Assembly (NCBI GenBank): GCA_963844575.1
Contig: CAWJOU010000005.1
Location: 3,472,001-3,536,000 of the forward strand
Origin: DASZUK01 sp963844575
GTDB taxonomy: Bacteria; Actinomycetota; Acidimicrobiia; Acidimicrobiales; RAAP-2
Length of the DNA: 64,000 nucleotides
Reading direction: 5' to 3'
The notes below the pieces were generated by a model, which was not told the origin of the DNA, did not search any database, and worked only from the letters and a program-made list of their open reading frames with translations. Positions within the stretch are counted from its first letter, which is position 1. Each line of letters opens with the position of its first letter. Of this stretch, positions 52,195 to 61,180 are shown piece by piece. The position numbers and the translations under genes were made by a program.

Positions 52195-52530
52195 CGCTGG
52201 TCAGTCGAGCTGGAGCCGGAGGCACAGACGTGGCTGGAGAGCCTGCCGGTAGCCGAGTTCGCCACTGCAGCGTTCCAGGTCGATCGCTTGGCGGACCGGA
52301 GCGCCCAGCTACGGATGCCCCGCTCTCGATCACTCGGCGAGGGATTGTTCGAGCTGCGGTTCGACGTCGGACGGGTGGCCAAGCGAATCACGTTCTTCTT
52401 CCCGGGCGAGGCTCGGGTGGTACTGCTCACGGTCTTCCGCAAGCAGCGCTCGAACGAGCGGGTCGAAGTCACCAGAGCCCGAGTGGCGATGCGCCGGTGT
52501 ATCGAACAGGCCCACACGGCCGACGAGTGA
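52189..52530 (+). CDS. HigB/Gp49-like toxin of a type II toxin-antitoxin pair
   Basis: 113 residues from GTG 52189 (ATG 52174 would add five). RelE-superfamily Gp49 pattern: WSVELEPEAQTWLESLPVAEFATAAFQVDRLADRS, MPRSRSLGEGLFELRFDVGRVAKRITFFFPGEARVVLLTVFRKQ and a late helix with REK-like basic residues. Such toxins cleave mRNA at the ribosome. The XRE antitoxin follows 10 bases after the stop, the HigBA order of toxin first. Confidence 0.85.
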   Translation: MSRWSVELEPEAQTWLESLPVAEFATAAFQVDRLADRSAQLRMPRSRSLGEGLFELRFDVGRVAKRITFFFPGEARVVLLTVFRKQRSNERVEVTRARVAMRRCIEQAHTADE

Positions 52531-52540
52531 GGTGACGACC

Positions 52541-52843
52541 ATGCCGAAGAGTTGGACCGAACTGAAGACGCAGCGGCTCGACGCCATGAGCGCCGACGAA
52601 CGGGCCGAGTACGACCGGGCCTACGCCGCCGCCGCTCTGGCGGCCGAGGTCGGCGAGCGAGTGCGTGAAGCCCGGGAGGCCGCCGGTCTCAGCCAGCGAG
52701 AGTTGGCCCGGCGGATGGGGACGAGCCAGGCGGCAGTGGATCGCTTGGAAGCCGGAGGGGTCGGCGCCACCCTTACGACCCTCCAGCGAGTGGCCAGTGC
52801 CCTGGGGCTCGAGGTCAACGTGGAGCTGCGGCAGACCGCCTGA
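52541..52843 (+). CDS. HigA-like XRE antitoxin
   Basis: 100 residues from ATG 52541 with GAGG upstream. N-terminal helix (MPKSWTELKTQRLDAMSADERAEYDRAYAAA) and a lambda-repressor helix-turn-helix: VREAREAAGLSQRELARRMGTSQAAVDRLEAGGVGATLTTLQRVASALGLEV. It neutralises the toxin and represses the promoter. From 52860 to 53147 I see no convincing gene; a minus-strand frame ending LRRQGADSLSDLLRQVKGQ may be a remnant. Confidence 0.88.
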   Translation: MPKSWTELKTQRLDAMSADERAEYDRAYAAAALAAEVGERVREAREAAGLSQRELARRMGTSQAAVDRLEAGGVGATLTTLQRVASALGLEVNVELRQTA

Positions 52844-53190
52844 CCCTCGTCGCCGGCGTCTGACTTGCCCTCAACAAGACTTACTGACCTTTAACCTGCC
52901 GCAACAGGTCGCTCAGGCTGTCGGCACCTTGCCGTCGGAGCACATCACCCAATTCCGGCCGATCAGGGAACCGGGATCCCCTCAGTAGCCGTAGCCAGTT
53001 CGGCGTCGCTCGAGATAGCGCTAGGCGCCTTACGAGACGAACGGCGGACACCGGCCGAATTGTTGAACGACACGCTCGCTGAGCATCAGCGAGGCGTTTT
53101 CCGGCACCGAAGCCGGTGATGCGGACGTCGTAGCACCGTGGTTGCGCTGTCGGTCGGGTGACGACAGCGTGGGGACGTCCAGACGCGCAA

Positions 53191-53231
53191 GGACCTCCCC
53201 GCTGTACTTGTCCGAGTCCACGGGGAGGTCC
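53191..53231 (+). promoter_or_regulatory. Inverted repeat in the leader of the DUF6431-like gene
   Basis: GGACCTCCCCG (53191-53201) pairs with CGGGGAGGTCC (53221-53231), an 11-bp perfect stem with a 19-base loop, 24 bases before GTG 53256. It may be an attenuator, operator or transposase-end repeat. Confidence 0.4.
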
Positions 53232-53255
53232 TCCACGAACACCCGGAGGGCGCCC

Positions 53256-53837
53256 GTGTTGATCGTAGACAGTGACCAGGCGGCAGTCGAGCGGTCGCTC
53301 CTGTCCGGCGAGCTGTCGTGCCCGTCGTGCAGTGGAGAGCTGCGGCCGTGGGCGTCGGCCCGGCGCAGAGCAGTGCGGGCCGGCGGTGCCGAGACGGCGT
53401 TCGTCCCACGCCGGGGACGATGCCGGTCGTGCGCGAAGACCCATGTCTTGTTGCCCGACCGCTGCCTGCTGCGGCGCCATGACGCCGTCTCGGTCGTCGT
53501 TCGAGCCCTCCGGGCCAAGGTGGCCGGCCATGGCAGCCGGCGCATCGGCCGCCAGTTGGCCGTGCCGGCCGACACGGTGCGGGGCTGGCTCCGGCGGTTC
53601 GCCGAGCGGGCCGAGGAGCTGCGGGCCCACTGCTGGCGCTTGGCGCACGCCCTCGACCCGGATCTTTCGGTGATCGAACCGGCCGGGTCGCCGTTCGCCG
53701 ATGCGCTCTGCGCCCTGGGCGTCGTCATGCGCGCCGCCACGACGCGCCTCGGGCCCCGGCCGGGCTTCGGTTGGGCGTCGGTCGCCACCGGCGGACGCCT
53801 CCTCTCCAACACCAGCTCCCTCTTTCGGTCGTCCTGA
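53256..53837 (+). CDS. DUF6431-like zinc-ribbon/HTH protein of the transposition module
   Basis: 193 residues from GTG 53256, with GGAGGG upstream. Four Cys form a zinc ribbon: SGELSCPSCSGELRPW and RGRCRSCAKTHVLLPDRCLLRR. A helix-turn-helix follows: IGRQLAVPADTVRGWLRRF. It is found before IS481/Mu-type transposase genes in actinobacteria and is likely an accessory DNA-binding protein. The name is given from memory of the neighbourhood. Confidence 0.6.
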   Translation: MLIVDSDQAAVERSLLSGELSCPSCSGELRPWASARRRAVRAGGAETAFVPRRGRCRSCAKTHVLLPDRCLLRRHDAVSVVVRALRAKVAGHGSRRIGRQLAVPADTVRGWLRRFAERAEELRAHCWRLAHALDPDLSVIEPAGSPFADALCALGVVMRAATTRLGPRPGFGWASVATGGRLLSNTSSLFRSS

Positions 53838-53891
53838 GCGCCCGGCCAGCCTTCTGCCAGCCCGAAGAGGGCGAGGAGAAGGAGGGAACCG

Positions 53892-55285
53892 ATGGAAGAC
53901 CGAGCCACCGAGGTGGCGTTGTTCCGCTACAGCCTGGTGCGGGCGCTCACCGACGAAGAGGTGTCGAAGGCCGAGCGCGCGCCCGCCAGCTGGCCCGACA
54001 GACCCATGCCGGTCCGGGCGGAGTGGCGGTCAACGTGTCGCGCGGCACGATCGACCGCTGGACGAGGATGCTGCGGGCCGGCGGGTTCGAGGCGTTGAAG
54101 CCCCCGGCCCGCAGTGCCAACCCCCGCACGCCCGAAGAGGTGCTCGACCTGGCCTGCCGGCTGCGGCGCGAGCGCCCCGAGCGCACCGCCGCCCACATCT
54201 GCGAACTGCTCGGGACCGTGAACGGCTGGGCGCCCGACGAACGCACCATCCAGCGCCACTTCAACCGGGCCGGGCTGTCCCGGCGCATCAGCCAGCCCAC
54301 GGTCGCCTTCGGCCGTTTCGAGGCGGCGGCCCGCAACGACCTGTGGACCGGCGACGCCCTCCACGGCCCGGTGGTGGGCGGGAAGAAGACGTACCTGTTC
54401 TGCTTCATCGACGATTTCAGCCGCGCCTTCACCGGCTACCGCTGGGGGCACGCCGAGGACACCCTGCGCCTGGAAGCTGCCCTGCGGGCCGGCATCGAAC
54501 GGCGGGGGCTGCCCCGGCGGGTCTACCTCGACAACGGCTCGGCCATGGTCTCCCACCAGCTGCTGGGGGCGTGCGCCGTCCTCGGCATGGGCCTCGTCCA
54601 CAGCCGGCCGGGACGACCTGAAGGCCGCGGCAAGATCGAGCGGGCGTTCCAGACCGTGCGCCACCAGTTCCTGGTCGAGCTGGACACCACCGCGATCGCC
54701 GACCTCACGGCCCTCAACCGGCGGTTCAGCGCCTGGGTCGAGACCGTCTACCACCGGCGCTTGCACTCAGAGACCGGCTGCGCCCCGATCGAGCGGTTCT
54801 TGGCCGCCGGGCCGCCGACGCCACCGCCGCCCGACCGGTTGCGCGAGGCCTTCTTGTGGCAAGAGCGCCGGGCGGTGACCAAGACCGGCACCGTCAGCCT
54901 GTTCGGGAACGTCTACGAGGTGGACCCGGCCCTGGTCGGCCGGCGGGTGGCGCTCGTCTTCGACCCTTTCGATCTCGCCCACATCGCCGTCCGCTACGAG
55001 GGGCGTCCGATGGGCGAGGCCGTGCCGTGCGTGACCAAACGGCACAGTCATCCTCGGGTGGCCGAGCTTCCTCCCGCCCCCACCCCGACCGGGATCGACT
55101 ACCTCTCCATCGTCGAGGCCCGCCATCAAGCCGAGCTGGCCCGGCCCATCGCCTACGGGGAGCTGGCCAACCCGGCACCGACCGGCGGGGAGGACCCCGA
55201 GCCCGGCGCCGTCTGGACGCACCCGGCGTCGTCCGACCACGCCGGCGACCAGCCCCTCGGCGAGATCGCCGAGGAGGGCCGATGA
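53892..55285 (+). pseudogene. TniA/IS481-like DDE transposase (frameshifted)
   Basis: The first frame reads MEDRATEVALFRYSLVRALTDEEVSKAER and the second LARQTHAGPGG then VNVSRGTIDRWTRMLRAGGF; they join by a 1-base indel in the GC run at 53971-53986. The rest has the rve core: DLWTGDALHGPVV (Asp), VYLDNGSAMVS (Asp), GRGKIERAFQTVRHQF (Glu), and the beta-barrel end SLFGNVYEVDPALVGRRVALVFDPFD. Without the indel, about 464 residues. It overlaps the ATPase gene by ATGA. Confidence 0.75.
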
Positions 55286-56095
55286 GCATCGAGCGCCTCC
55301 GGGCCCACTACGGGTTCACCAAGATGCCCTTTTCCAAGGACATCGCCCCGGGGGCCCTGCACCGGAGCGCCGGCCATCAAGAGGCGGTCGCCCGCGTCGG
55401 GTTCTTGGTCCAAGAACAGGTGGTCGGCGTCGTGACCGGCGAGGTCGGGCGGGCAAGACCGTCGCCCTGCGGGCGGCCGTCTCGGCCCTCGATACGTCCC
55501 GGCACACCGTCATCTATCTGGCCAACCCGACCGTCGGTGTCCGGGGCCTGCACGCGGCGATCGTGAGCGTTCTCGGCGGGGTGCCCGGTTCCACGCCGCC
55601 GCCCTCGTCCCTCAGACGGCCGACCTGCTCGCCGCCGAGACGGCCGAACGGGGCAAGAAGGTGGTGATCGCCGTCGACGAGGCCCACCTGCTCAGCCCCG
55701 AGCAGCTCGAAGGGCTGCGCCTGCTCACGAACGCCGAGCTCGATTCGGTCAGCCCGTTCGCCCTCATCCTGTGCGGCCAGCCGACGTTGCGCCGGCGCAT
55801 CCGGCTCGGCGCCTTCGCCGCCTTGGACCAGCGCATCGCCCTGCGCTACCACCTCGGGGGCATGACGGCGCCCGAGACCGGCGACTACATCGTCCACCAC
55901 CTGGCCCTCGCCGGGCGGTCGGACACCTTGTTCTCCGACGACGCCGTCGAGCTCGTCCAGCAGGTGAGCCGCGGGCTGCCCCGCATGGTCAACAACCTGG
56001 CCGTCCAGTCGCTCGTCGCCGCCTACGCCGAGAAGAAGGCGATCGTCGACGAGTCCTCGGCCCGCATGGCCGTCGCCGAGATCACCGCAGAGTGA
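55282..56095 (+). pseudogene. TniB/ExeA-like AAA ATPase (frameshifted twice)
   Basis: MSIERLRAHYGFTKMPFSKDIAPGALHRSAGHQEAVARV is the standard start of this ATPase group. The Walker A GEVG-AGKT is broken by a lost base at 55445-55454, and the frame shifts again at 55581-55588 before FHAAALVPQTADLLAAE. From 55661 VVIAVDEAHLLSPEQLEGLRLLTNAEL (Walker B) and ILCGQPTLRRRIRLGAFAALDQRIALRYHL are in frame to the stop. Target-selection ATPase for the transposase. About 272 residues when repaired. Confidence 0.75.
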
Positions 56096-56235
56096 CACCG
56101 ACAGGCTGAGCACCACCACCGGCACGGTGGGCATGTGCGGCGACAGCGCGTCGATCAGCGATCGACAACGTGAGCGCCGCCGCCATGCTCATCGTGTCCG
56201 TCGGGCAACAGCCGAATGAACTGCGGCGAAGCTGC

Positions 56236-56505
56236 TCAAGCGTCTTCCTCCTCGGGTACTTCCCCCTCCTGGTCGGAGTAGGGAACAGGATGGTTGCCGC
56301 CCATCTCGACGAAACGCTCGTTGAGGGCATGGGCGACGACGTCATGGTCGTGGGCGCTCGGCTGCAAGGCGCCGTAACAGAAGGCTTCGACCTGCAGGGC
56401 GGTGCTCGTGCCGCCGAGACAGAAATACCGCAGCCATAGCTCCCCGTGGGTGAGCCCGGCGCTCTGGCGGGCCTTGTCCAACACGTCGCTCCGCGGCCGA
56501 CTCAT
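56236..56505 (-). CDS. Small conserved protein coupled to the STAS-GAF-ANTAR gene
   Basis: 89 residues, MSRPRSDVLDKARQSAGLTHGELWLRYFCLGGTSTALQVEAFCYGALQPSAHDHDVVAHALNERFVEMGG. A conserved actinobacterial family of unknown function. The start overlaps the STAS-GAF-ANTAR stop (ATGA), so the two are coexpressed. Confidence 0.75.
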   Translation of the reverse strand: MSRPRSDVLDKARQSAGLTHGELWLRYFCLGGTSTALQVEAFCYGALQPSAHDHDVVAHALNERFVEMGGNHPVPYSDQEGEVPEEEDA

Positions 56506-57656
56506 GACGCGTCTTTGGTCTCACTGGGATGTGGCTGCGGCCGCTGAGTGGAGTCCACCAGGTCGGCGGCCCGCTCGATGACGGGCTGACTGGTACATCG
56601 TGAGAAGTTGACGAGCAAGGAGTAGGCGTCATCAGTGGAGATGCCTTCGCGCTCCATGACCACCCCCTCAGCCTGAGCGATGATCCGTCTCGCCTCCAGC
56701 GCGTCCTGCACCCGCGCGGAAAGCTGATCTTCGGACACGTCGATCCCGGCGTCGCCCAAGATGGTCGAGGCCTCGGTGGCGAAGATCGCAGCCAGCTTCT
56801 GTTCCTTTTCCGAGAAGGCTGCTCGGGTCCGGGAGTAGATATTGAGGGCCCCGACCGGTCGGTCCTGGGCCGTGAGAGGCGACGAAACGATCGCGTTGAT
56901 CCCGAGCTCGCGGGCCTGAGGGATAAAGGTGGGCCACCGGTTCTCTTCGTCCAAGGACTCGGCGTGGAACCTGTGCCCTTCGGCCGAGGCGCTCACGCAC
57001 GGACCTTCCCCGCTCGCGTACTGAGCGGCGTCCATATCCGAGACGGTCTGGTCGGTGGCGGCCACAGTGGTCAGCCGACCATGGCGTTCGAGCGACACAC
57101 TGACCCCGTCCGCCCCTTCTACCGTGGCTCGGGCCAGCGCCACCACCAATCGCAAGGCGCCGTCGACCACGTCGTGGTCGGCCGGGACGGCCGTAACGCG
57201 GCGCAGGCGACGGGCCAGATCGCCTGCCGCGGCCGAGGACGGACGATCGGGTGGTCGGGCCGACTGCTCAGAACCCAAGAGCTCAGGGCCGGGCTCCGAT
57301 TGTTCGAGGGCAGGCTTGAAGTGGACCACCGAGGTCAACCCCGTAATGCCGAGGATGCGAGTGACCTGAGCGGGGACCGAGCGGATCACCAGCTCCCCTC
57401 CTGACGGATGGAGACTGCTGGCGCCCGACGCGATGACACTGAGACCACTGGCGTCCATGAAGTCCAGCGCAGCCAGGTCCAGCACCACCGTGGGATGCCC
57501 CCGGCCGATGACCGCGTCAAGGACGGCAGCCAGCTCTGGAGCGGTCACGAGGTCCACTTCACCCCGGACGCCGAGGACGACCTGGCTCCCATCGAAGGTG
57601 ACCGAGATTCCGAAGCCGTCGAGAAGGTCGTGGCCGGGCGTCATGCGGAGGCCCAC
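56502..57656 (-). CDS. STAS-GAF-ANTAR regulator
   Basis: 384 residues from GTG 57656; ATG 57644 (MTPGHDLLDG) is an alternative. Domains: STAS (1-115, VVLDLAALDFMDASGLSVIASGA, an anti-anti-sigma fold with the phosphorylatable Ser), linker, GAF (150-310, ASGEGPCVSASAEGHRFHAESLDEENRWPTF and PVGALNIYSRTRAAFSEKE), and ANTAR (315-375, QDALEARRIIAQAEGVVMEREGISTDDAYSLLVNFSR). ANTAR binds paired RNA hairpins and prevents termination. Likely links a signal to transcript elongation. Confidence 0.88.
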   Translation of the reverse strand: MGLRMTPGHDLLDGFGISVTFDGSQVVLGVRGEVDLVTAPELAAVLDAVIGRGHPTVVLDLAALDFMDASGLSVIASGASSLHPSGGELVIRSVPAQVTRILGITGLTSVVHFKPALEQSEPGPELLGSEQSARPPDRPSSAAAGDLARRLRRVTAVPADHDVVDGALRLVVALARATVEGADGVSVSLERHGRLTTVAATDQTVSDMDAAQYASGEGPCVSASAEGHRFHAESLDEENRWPTFIPQARELGINAIVSSPLTAQDRPVGALNIYSRTRAAFSEKEQKLAAIFATEASTILGDAGIDVSEDQLSARVQDALEARRIIAQAEGVVMEREGISTDDAYSLLVNFSRCTSQPVIERAADLVDSTQRPQPHPSETKDAS

Positions 57657-57985
57657 AGCTCCCGCCGTGTCGTTCGGGAGAACGACGGACGCCTGGCGCG
57701 CCCGTCGCCCTTCCGCGGCCGATCGCTACGGCAAGGGCGGCCAAGACCGAGGACATCCGGCGCCGACGCACCAGGGCTGAGTGCCACCGATGGTGGGGAA
57801 CTCGACACGCGTCGCTGCCTCCGAGGTTGTCCCGGGCGGAAATGTCACGCCCATCGGAACCCTCACTGCAGAAGGCACCTGCAGACTAGCCCCGTCTCGA
57901 ACCGCACACCACCGCGGTGTTGTACAACGACGCCCCGTGGCGTCAAATAGCCTTTAACTTGGACAATCACCTGAGCGAAGGGTCT

Positions 57986-58735
57986 ATGGACACCACCGAC
58001 CACCCAAGTACCGACCCCGAGCCGATCGCTGACCTCAAAGACAGCCTGGCGGAGACGGCCGGCGCCCTGTTCGCCGCCGGCAGCCCCGAGAACACCTTGA
58101 AGTCCACGGTGGATCTCGCCGTGGCGGCCATCGATGGCTGCGACTTCGCCGGCATCTTCACGTTGGTCGAAGGCACCATCAGCACCCCAGTCCACACCGA
58201 CCCGATCGTGATCGAGATCGACACCCTCCAACACCGGACCGGCGAAGGACCGTGTCTCGACGCCATCACCGCCCGGAGCACCTTCTACGCCGACGATCTG
58301 ATCGATGACGCCCGCTGGCCCCGCTTCGGGCCCCAAGCCAGCTCACTGGGGATCCGGAGCGCGCTAGCCATCCACGTGTCGGCCAACGGCGCTCGCGGCG
58401 CCCTGAATCTCTACGCCCGCTATCCCCGAGCGTTCGGCGTCGTCGATCGGGGCAATGGGCACCTCTTGGCCACCCTCGCCGGCATTGCCCTGTCCGCCGC
58501 CGAGACCCACGCCGCGGAGGAACGTCGAACTGGCGAACTCGAGGCTGGCCTGATCACCCGGGAGATGATCGGCCAGGCGCAGGGGATCCTGATGGAACGA
58601 GAACGCATCACCTCCGACCAGGCGTTCGACATTCTGCGTCGAGCCTCCCAGCACCTCAATGTCAAGCTCCGTGACGTCGCCCAGGCCTTGGTCGACACGG
58701 GCGAGCGGCCCGAGACCGGTTCATCGACGCGGTAG
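57986..58735 (+). CDS. GAF-ANTAR regulator
   Basis: 249 residues from ATG 57986 with AAGGG upstream. GAF domain (EGPCLDAITARSTFYADDLIDDARWPRFGPQASSLGIRSALAIHV and GALNLYARYPRAFG) and C-terminal ANTAR (ITREMIGQAQGILMERERITSDQAFDILRRASQHLNVKLRDVAQALV). Divergent from the STAS-GAF-ANTAR gene across 329 bases, in which I see a GACGCC-CCGT-GGCGTC hairpin near 57933 but no clear ANTAR target pair. Confidence 0.88.
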   Translation: MDTTDHPSTDPEPIADLKDSLAETAGALFAAGSPENTLKSTVDLAVAAIDGCDFAGIFTLVEGTISTPVHTDPIVIEIDTLQHRTGEGPCLDAITARSTFYADDLIDDARWPRFGPQASSLGIRSALAIHVSANGARGALNLYARYPRAFGVVDRGNGHLLATLAGIALSAAETHAAEERRTGELEAGLITREMIGQAQGILMERERITSDQAFDILRRASQHLNVKLRDVAQALVDTGERPETGSSTR

Positions 58736-58745
58736 CTGCAGGCGT

Positions 58746-59090
58746 GCCCTCGATGAACCGGGCTGGATCCGCTCGCTCGACCACGGGCTGGCCGTTGCGC
58801 TCGACCACCACGGCTCGGAGCTGTCGGTGCTGGTGGCGATCGCCTGCATCGTGATCGCCCTCGGCGTCCTGATCCCGGCGGCTGTCCGGCCGGTCGTCGG
58901 GCTCGCCGTCGTCGTGTCCCTTGCGGTCTAGGTAACCCAGGACTTTGGCGGCATCTTCACCGGCACCGGGACCGACGTGAACTCGGGTCTTCTCCTGTTC
59001 CTGGTGGCGCTCGCCTACTGGCCGATGGGCGTGGCAGGGGCCACCCGCCCGACCGCCATCCACGGGCGGGCTCACGCCGTTCCGGCCTGA
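58746..59090 (+). pseudogene. Decayed membrane-protein gene
   Basis: The frame WIRSLDHGLAVALDHHGSELSVLVAIACIVIALGVLIPAAVRPVVGLAVVVSLAV stops at TAG (58929-58931), then continues VTQDFGGIFTGTGTDVNSGLLLFLVALAYWPMGVAG to a TGA at 59090. Relatives have Trp where the TAG is, so a TGG-to-TAG change probably inactivates it. The N-terminus is also missing. From 59091 to 59262 there is nothing. Confidence 0.55.
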
Positions 59091-59262
59091 CCGCGTAGGG
59101 CACGCCGACAGCTCCAGCGTCCCGTCACTCGTTGCAACCGCTATCGGTCCAACGGGCTCGTTCGTCCGGCCTGGGAGCGCCAGGCACAGGCCCGGGTTCT
59201 CGTACTACGTCACAACCGACCCGACACACGGCAACGTCCTCGTCTCGGGCGCCTGCCATCGG

Positions 59263-59928
59263 TCAACCGGTCGGCCCCGGCGAGGTCCCTACCAGGGTCG
59301 TGTAGACCACGATGTTGGACAGGTAGTGGCCGGTCTGGCTGTCGAATGTCCCCCCGCAGGTGACCAGCTGCAGGCCGCTGTCGCCTTGGGAGCCATAGAC
59401 CTCCTGGTCCGGGAACTGGACCTTGGTGTACTGGGCCACCGTGCTCACGGCGAAACGGACCACCACGCCGTCGGCAAGGGTCACCTCGACCTGATCCCCG
59501 GCCTCCAATGTCCGCAGCCGGAAAAACACCGCCGGGCCCCGGAAGGTGTCGACGTGGCCCAGGATGACCGACGAGCCCAACTGTCCGGGGGTGGGCCCCA
59601 GTTGGTACCACCCTGGCTGGTCGTAGTCGGTCGGGACCTGGACGGTCCCTGTGGCATTCAGACCCAGTGCCGACAGCGACGTCGACAGCCCGATGGCCGG
59701 CACCTGTAGCGATACCGGCACCGACCGGGCAATCGGCGGAACGGGAGCCGCGGTCGGCTCGGTCGCCGCCCTGGACCGCCCGGCCCCCGCCGGCGACGAT
59801 GCTCGAGCCATCACCGGGCCGGCCAGCGGGTGACGGTGTGCCTGGAGGCCGACCCCCAGGCACACCGCGGCCACCACCACCAGCCCGGCCACCGCCGCCC
59901 ACCACCGGCTCGGCCGGGGCCTTCTCAC
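59263..59928 (-). CDS. Class F/E-like sortase
   Basis: 221 residues. N-terminal membrane anchor (WWAAVAGLVVVAAVCLGVGL), Pro/Ala spacer and sortase barrel with catalytic His in SVILGHVDTFRGPAVFFRLRTLEAGD and Cys in LQLVTCGGTFDSQTGHY. The usual Arg in the last strand is not obvious (HYLSNIVV). It overlaps the DUF3494 gene by ATGA and is probably dedicated to that substrate. Confidence 0.85.
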   Translation of the reverse strand: MRRPRPSRWWAAVAGLVVVAAVCLGVGLQAHRHPLAGPVMARASSPAGAGRSRAATEPTAAPVPPIARSVPVSLQVPAIGLSTSLSALGLNATGTVQVPTDYDQPGWYQLGPTPGQLGSSVILGHVDTFRGPAVFFRLRTLEAGDQVEVTLADGVVVRFAVSTVAQYTKVQFPDQEVYGSQGDSGLQLVTCGGTFDSQTGHYLSNIVVYTTLVGTSPGPTG

Positions 59929-61109
59929 GCACCCGGGCCCGCGCCGTCCTCTGGACGGCTCGCCGGCGAACCCCGCCGGCGGACAGCCAGGACGGCTGCA
60001 CCGCCGGCCCCGATCAGAGCGAGGACACCTCCGCCGATCAGGAGCGGATCGTCACCGGACCAGGAGGCCCCGCCGGCTCCCGTCTCCGGAGCCCCGGTGG
60101 GGACCACGGTCCCAGCGTTGGTCCCGACGGCGCCGGCGCCACTACCTGAGCCGGTACTGCCTGCGGCGCCCGTGCTACCCAAGGCACCGGTGGCGGTCGA
60201 GGCGCCAGTACCGGTCGAGGCGGCGCCACTACCGGCGGACCCACCGGAGCCGGTGGTGCTTCCCCCCGATGCCGTGGTGCCGGTCGACGGCGTGGTCGTG
60301 GCCGGTGGCGCCGTCGTGGTCGTGGACGTGGACGTCGCCAGCGGGGTAATGCAGGCCGGTTTGGTGATGACGTCTGTGATCAAGGTGACCGCACCCGTTC
60401 GGGCCAGCATCCGCCCGGCCACGTGTACCCCCGATGTCAGGGTCACCGAGGCCAAAGCCATGACGGTGCCCACGAAGGTGCTTGTCGTGCCGAGGGTCGC
60501 CGAGCTGGTGACCTGCCAGAACACGTTGCATGCCTGGGCTGTACCGACAAGGGCCACCGTGCTGCTCGAGTGGGTGGTCAGTGTCGAGCCCACCTGGAAG
60601 ATGAACACCGCTGTCGGGTCGCCGTGGCCATTCAGCGTGACCGTGCCGACCAGGCCGAGCGAAGACGAGGCCTTGTAGACCCCCGCCGGCAGTGTCTCCC
60701 CGGCCAGTGTGGCAGAGGTGGCTGTGAACGGGGTCCGGCCCGCCGCGTCCAGGTAGGCGGCGGTGAGCGCTGTCTGGGCGTCCCCGGCCACCGCGTCGTT
60801 GTCGTGCTTTGTGCCGTTGATGATCTGTCCGGGCGGAAAGGCGGCGATTGTCGTGCCCGGGCTGAGGCCCACGTCCCCGGAGACGGTCGTGCCTGTGCCG
60901 GTGTTGGTGATCGTGCTGTGCGCCAGCACGGCGAACGCTGTAGCCGCTCCCAGCTGGACCGTCGGCGTGATCGCCGCCGACGCATCCGGTAGACCGACGC
61001 CACCGGCGACGACCATGCCGGCGGCGGTCCCGAGGGCGAGAACCAACAACGCCCGGGGCCGGGCGCGCTTTCCGGCCGAACAATTCATCGATGACCAGGC
61101 GGTACGCAT
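59925..61109 (-). CDS. DUF3494 (ice-binding-like) surface protein with sorting signal
   Basis: 394 residues from ATG 61109, AGGAG upstream. Signal peptide, then the DUF3494 beta-solenoid: FAVLAHSTITNTGTGTTVSGDVGLSPGTTIAAFPPG, YDAAGRTP-like, FIFQVGSTLTTHSSSTVALVGTAQACNVFWQVTSSATLGTTSTFVGTVMALASVTLTSGVHVAGRMLARTGAVTL. Ser/Gly/Thr-rich stalk, then APETGAGG (LPxTG-like), a membrane helix and RRR tail. The domain is known from ice-binding proteins but is also common in adhesins. Anchoring by the coupled sortase is likely. Confidence 0.85.
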   Translation of the reverse strand: MRTAWSSMNCSAGKRARPRALLVLALGTAAGMVVAGGVGLPDASAAITPTVQLGAATAFAVLAHSTITNTGTGTTVSGDVGLSPGTTIAAFPPGQIINGTKHDNDAVAGDAQTALTAAYLDAAGRTPFTATSATLAGETLPAGVYKASSSLGLVGTVTLNGHGDPTAVFIFQVGSTLTTHSSSTVALVGTAQACNVFWQVTSSATLGTTSTFVGTVMALASVTLTSGVHVAGRMLARTGAVTLITDVITKPACITPLATSTSTTTTAPPATTTPSTGTTASGGSTTGSGGSAGSGAASTGTGASTATGALGSTGAAGSTGSGSGAGAVGTNAGTVVPTGAPETGAGGASWSGDDPLLIGGGVLALIGAGGAAVLAVRRRGSPASRPEDGAGPGA

Positions 61110-61180
61110 GGTCCACTCCTAGGCAGATCCTCGAAGCAACCAGCCGTCTTTTCAGAGCCGTTGTCCGAGGTGCACCCGTA

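Larger units (their letters stand above)
53148..56145 (+). mobile_element. TniA/TniB-type transposition module with DUF6431-like gene
   Basis: Three cotranscribed genes (zinc-ribbon HTH protein, rve transposase, AAA ATPase) lie between TGTCG and an inverse CGACA, each flanked outward by GCGC. The ends TGTCG fit Mu/Tn7/Tn5053-like elements; GCGC as duplication is weak because the region is GC-rich. Frameshifts in two of the three genes suggest that it is inactive or mis-assembled. Confidence 0.5.
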
